This document shows, one piece after another, positions 61,878 to 64,000 of a DNA stretch of 64,000 bases. The translations under genes were made by a program, and so were the position numbers. The notes beneath the pieces are model-generated. The model saw only the letters and a program-made list of their open reading frames with translations. It made no database searches and was not told the DNA's origin. The stretch's first letter is position 1, and each line of letters opens with the position of its first letter. Source of the stretch: Semisulcospira habei. Its lineage: Eukaryota; Mollusca; Gastropoda; Semisulcospiridae. The stretch is from positions 159,884,552 through 159,948,551 of the forward strand of contig BTPG01000004.1 of assembly GCA_036245525.1 (NCBI GenBank), in the 5' to 3' direction.

Positions 61878-62627
61878 CTCTTTCCCTACGTAACATTTTC
61901 AGCGAGACAGTTCCCTACAGACGTAGCAGGAAAAAGGATGTGTGTTCCCTGGTGACGTACATTTTTGGGGTAGATTGAATTAATTTTCACAGCCTCCCAA
62001 GGTAACAACCATAGATAAATTGGGTATCATTGGAAAGAGCATTAAAAGTACTTTTTAAAACTGCACGTGTTTGTGCATTGGTTTAGTGGGAAGTCGAACC
62101 AATTTGATTATTATGCAACAGAACAAACATGGCGGAGCAAAAAATGAGAAACGTGGTTTTGCTAGCAACAGTGTAAGCACATGCAATGAAAAACCCAGAT
62201 TTACTCACCAACATGGCAGGAAAATGTATTCCACATGCAAAGAAATCACACAAGAGAACCGTCTCTTCTTGAATCACAATATTACGAGCTAAAAATCACT
62301 GTTGAAACCACGCTCATGAGGATTGAATAAGCTCATTGTCGGAGACGATCCACGGCATGTTGTCGGCTACTTTGGCCTTGTTCTGACACCATCCGACAAG
62401 GGCATTCACTTCCAGATAACTTAGAAATGGTTGGTGAAACATATTATAGTAGTTGCTTCCCTTAGACCGATAGCTGTGCGTCATGCGATTTTTGTACAAA
62501 CACAACGCTAGAATACTAGTGACTCGTCAATAGACGGCAACGAGCACAACGCTATAATGTAAGTGTTTCGATGGCTAAGGGTTTGTTTGGGCTAGCACTA
62601 AACCGGGAGCGATACATAGGGAAAGAG
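61878..62627. mobile_element. Non-autonomous piggyBac-like element, 750 bp
   Basis: TTAA on both sides (61874-61877 and 62628-62631) and inverted ends CTCTTTCCCTACGTA / CTCTTTCCCTATGTA. No transposase inside; only short frames. It fits a piggyBac internal-deletion derivative. Confidence 0.8.
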
Positions 62628-63183
62628 TTAAACAGAATGTAAATATCTTGCCTATGTTTGTGTTTAAATGGCAACATTATTCTAAAGAAGACACAATTTG
62701 GCTCTCATTTGACCCAATCAAGCATGGGTGGACTTGCCCCATGTCAGGGTAAATCTGCCCAGGGGCCGGGGCAAGTTCATCCCCACACATACATCGGACA
62801 GAAAACACATTAGAACAGTGTGGTTTTGTTTTCTTTGTATGTCACAGCCTATGTCAAGATTGTGACGTGCATTCTGCTACAGTCAAAACGCGACCACCTG
62901 CATGAGGCAGACCACCCATATTTGGTCCCATGGTTTCTGTTACTGAGATGACCCCATGTAACAAGACCACCTGTCTAAAGCAACCAAATGGTCAATAGTC
63001 CCTTCAGTTGTCACCTTTCACAGGTGTGACTGCAATATTAAAATCTTTGTACAGAGTGTAATACTGCTCCTTCTTTTTTGGTGACAACAAAGATTTTGGA
63101 TTAGTAAATGCAAAATAAAAAGGATCTGTCTTTCTTGCAGCATGATTAAACAATAACAAAGCCTCATCATTTTCTGTGACCAG

Positions 63184-64000
63184 AAAAATTAATTTTTCTC
63201 TAAAATGTATTTTGTTTCCTCAAAAACATTACCGATGCCATTACTACATGGAACAACCTATAGCTAGCGTAATTTTAGCCCAAAAACTTACGATGTGTAC
63301 CCTTAGAGCCAGGGGAGGCCACCAAGGGTACCATGGTCTAGTACCCGGGTAGCCTCCCTTACCCCGCCGACAGGTGAGCGCCAGCTCACTACCAATCCAA
63401 CCAGTTCTTTCCTTTAGCTTGCAGCGTGCAGACGTGTCTGCTTAGCCCTCTGCTTCTAACTTGGCTATGTAGTGGTCGGCTTGCTTAGCCTTCTGTCTTG
63501 CTACCTAGCCTGTGCCTTGGAGCTTCTGCTTTGTGTGCCCTTCGAAAAAGAGATTAGAAGAGAGAAAGGATCGTTCGTAGTCTCTGCGCTGTGACTTTCA
63601 GAGACGGAATAGACTTGGTGTGAGCGAGAGAACCGGTTCAGTGCGCTTCGTTCCCGGCCGGTGCTTTACCATGCCTTGGAACTTTCTGGCCGTCTGTGTA
63701 CCGTCGGCTGTGTTGGTTCAAGAGTACTTAGACTTTGACAGTGCACTTCGTTCCCGGCCTGTGCTTTCGCCTTGCCTTGGAACTTTCTGGCCTTGTGTGT
63801 ACCGTCGGCTGTGTGTGGTTCAAGTGTTCTTGGACTTGCAGTGAGATTCGTTCACGGCCGGTGTTCGCCTTGCCTTGGACCTCTGACCTTGGGTGTACCG
63901 GCGGCTGTGTATGGTTCAAGTGTACTTGGACCTTCGACAGTGAGCTTCGTTCCCGGCCTGTGCTTCGCTTTGCCTTGGAACTTCAGTCCTTGTGTGTACC
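63184..64000 (+). mobile_element. DIRS-type element, one end (runs off right edge)
   Basis: Starts AAAAATTAATTTTTCTCTAA, then GTTTCCTCAAAAACATTACC and GATGCC, joining motifs seen at both termini of the element at 7574-13632. A terminal-repeat-like zone to about 63420 and a tandem array follow. Probably the 5' end of a plus-strand element, since arrays occupy the 5' leader in the other copy. No coding seen yet. Confidence 0.7.
63640..64000. repeat. Tandem array, about 100 bp, in DIRS leader
   Basis: Units start near 63645, 63747, 63847 and 63946 with CTTCGTTCCCGGCC, GCCTTGGAACTTTCTGGCC, TGTGTACCGTCGGCTGTGT and GGTTCAAG. The array continues past the window. Confidence 0.85.

Overview
The window is nuclear DNA of an animal, most likely a marine mollusc. 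That placing is inference: it rests on spliced GT-AG genes, a metazoan TSC1 (hamartin) gene, and a dense mix of DIRS, Polinton, I-type, RTE, L2 and Rex-like elements. There is no bacterial gene organisation.

Host gene. The only host gene I can support is the C-terminal part of TSC1 on the minus strand. Ten exons run from 61624 down to a stop at 6353. Every splice junction has GT-AG borders and every exon phase fits the next, giving 709 codons plus the stop. The intron between the exons at 58044-58288 and 22698-22864 is about 35 kb and holds most of the mobile DNA in the window.

Centre. A Polinton/Maverick (adintovirus-like) element fills 25216-43161. It has 155-bp terminal inverted repeats and a 5-bp target duplication (TGCTG). 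It encodes protein-primed DNA polymerase B, a retrovirus-type integrase, a packaging ATPase, a double-jelly-roll major capsid protein, a probable minor capsid protein and several small, often membrane-spanning proteins. The major capsid gene has a frameshift and two other genes are each split by a SINE-like insertion, so this is a fossil. A piece of a second Polinton lies at 55788-56089.

Left. 1-3870 is the 5' part of a DIRS-type retrotransposon on the minus strand (gag and reverse transcriptase). 7574-13632 is a second, degenerate but structurally complete DIRS element inside a TSC1 intron, with inverted terminal repeats and the internal complementary region. A third DIRS end enters at 63184 and leaves through the right edge.

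Other mobile DNA. There is an RTE-like LINE inserted into a SINE-like repeat (17984-19923), and a Rex1-like LINE remnant (43750-44940). Three head-to-tail copies of an I-type LINE lie at 46241-52621, the last interrupted by an L2-like LINE. A hAT transposon with a BED finger lies at 52622-55787, an RTE 5' fragment at 60033-60810 and a 750-bp piggyBac-like element at 61878-62627. Small palindromic elements, several flanked by TTAA, recur across the window.
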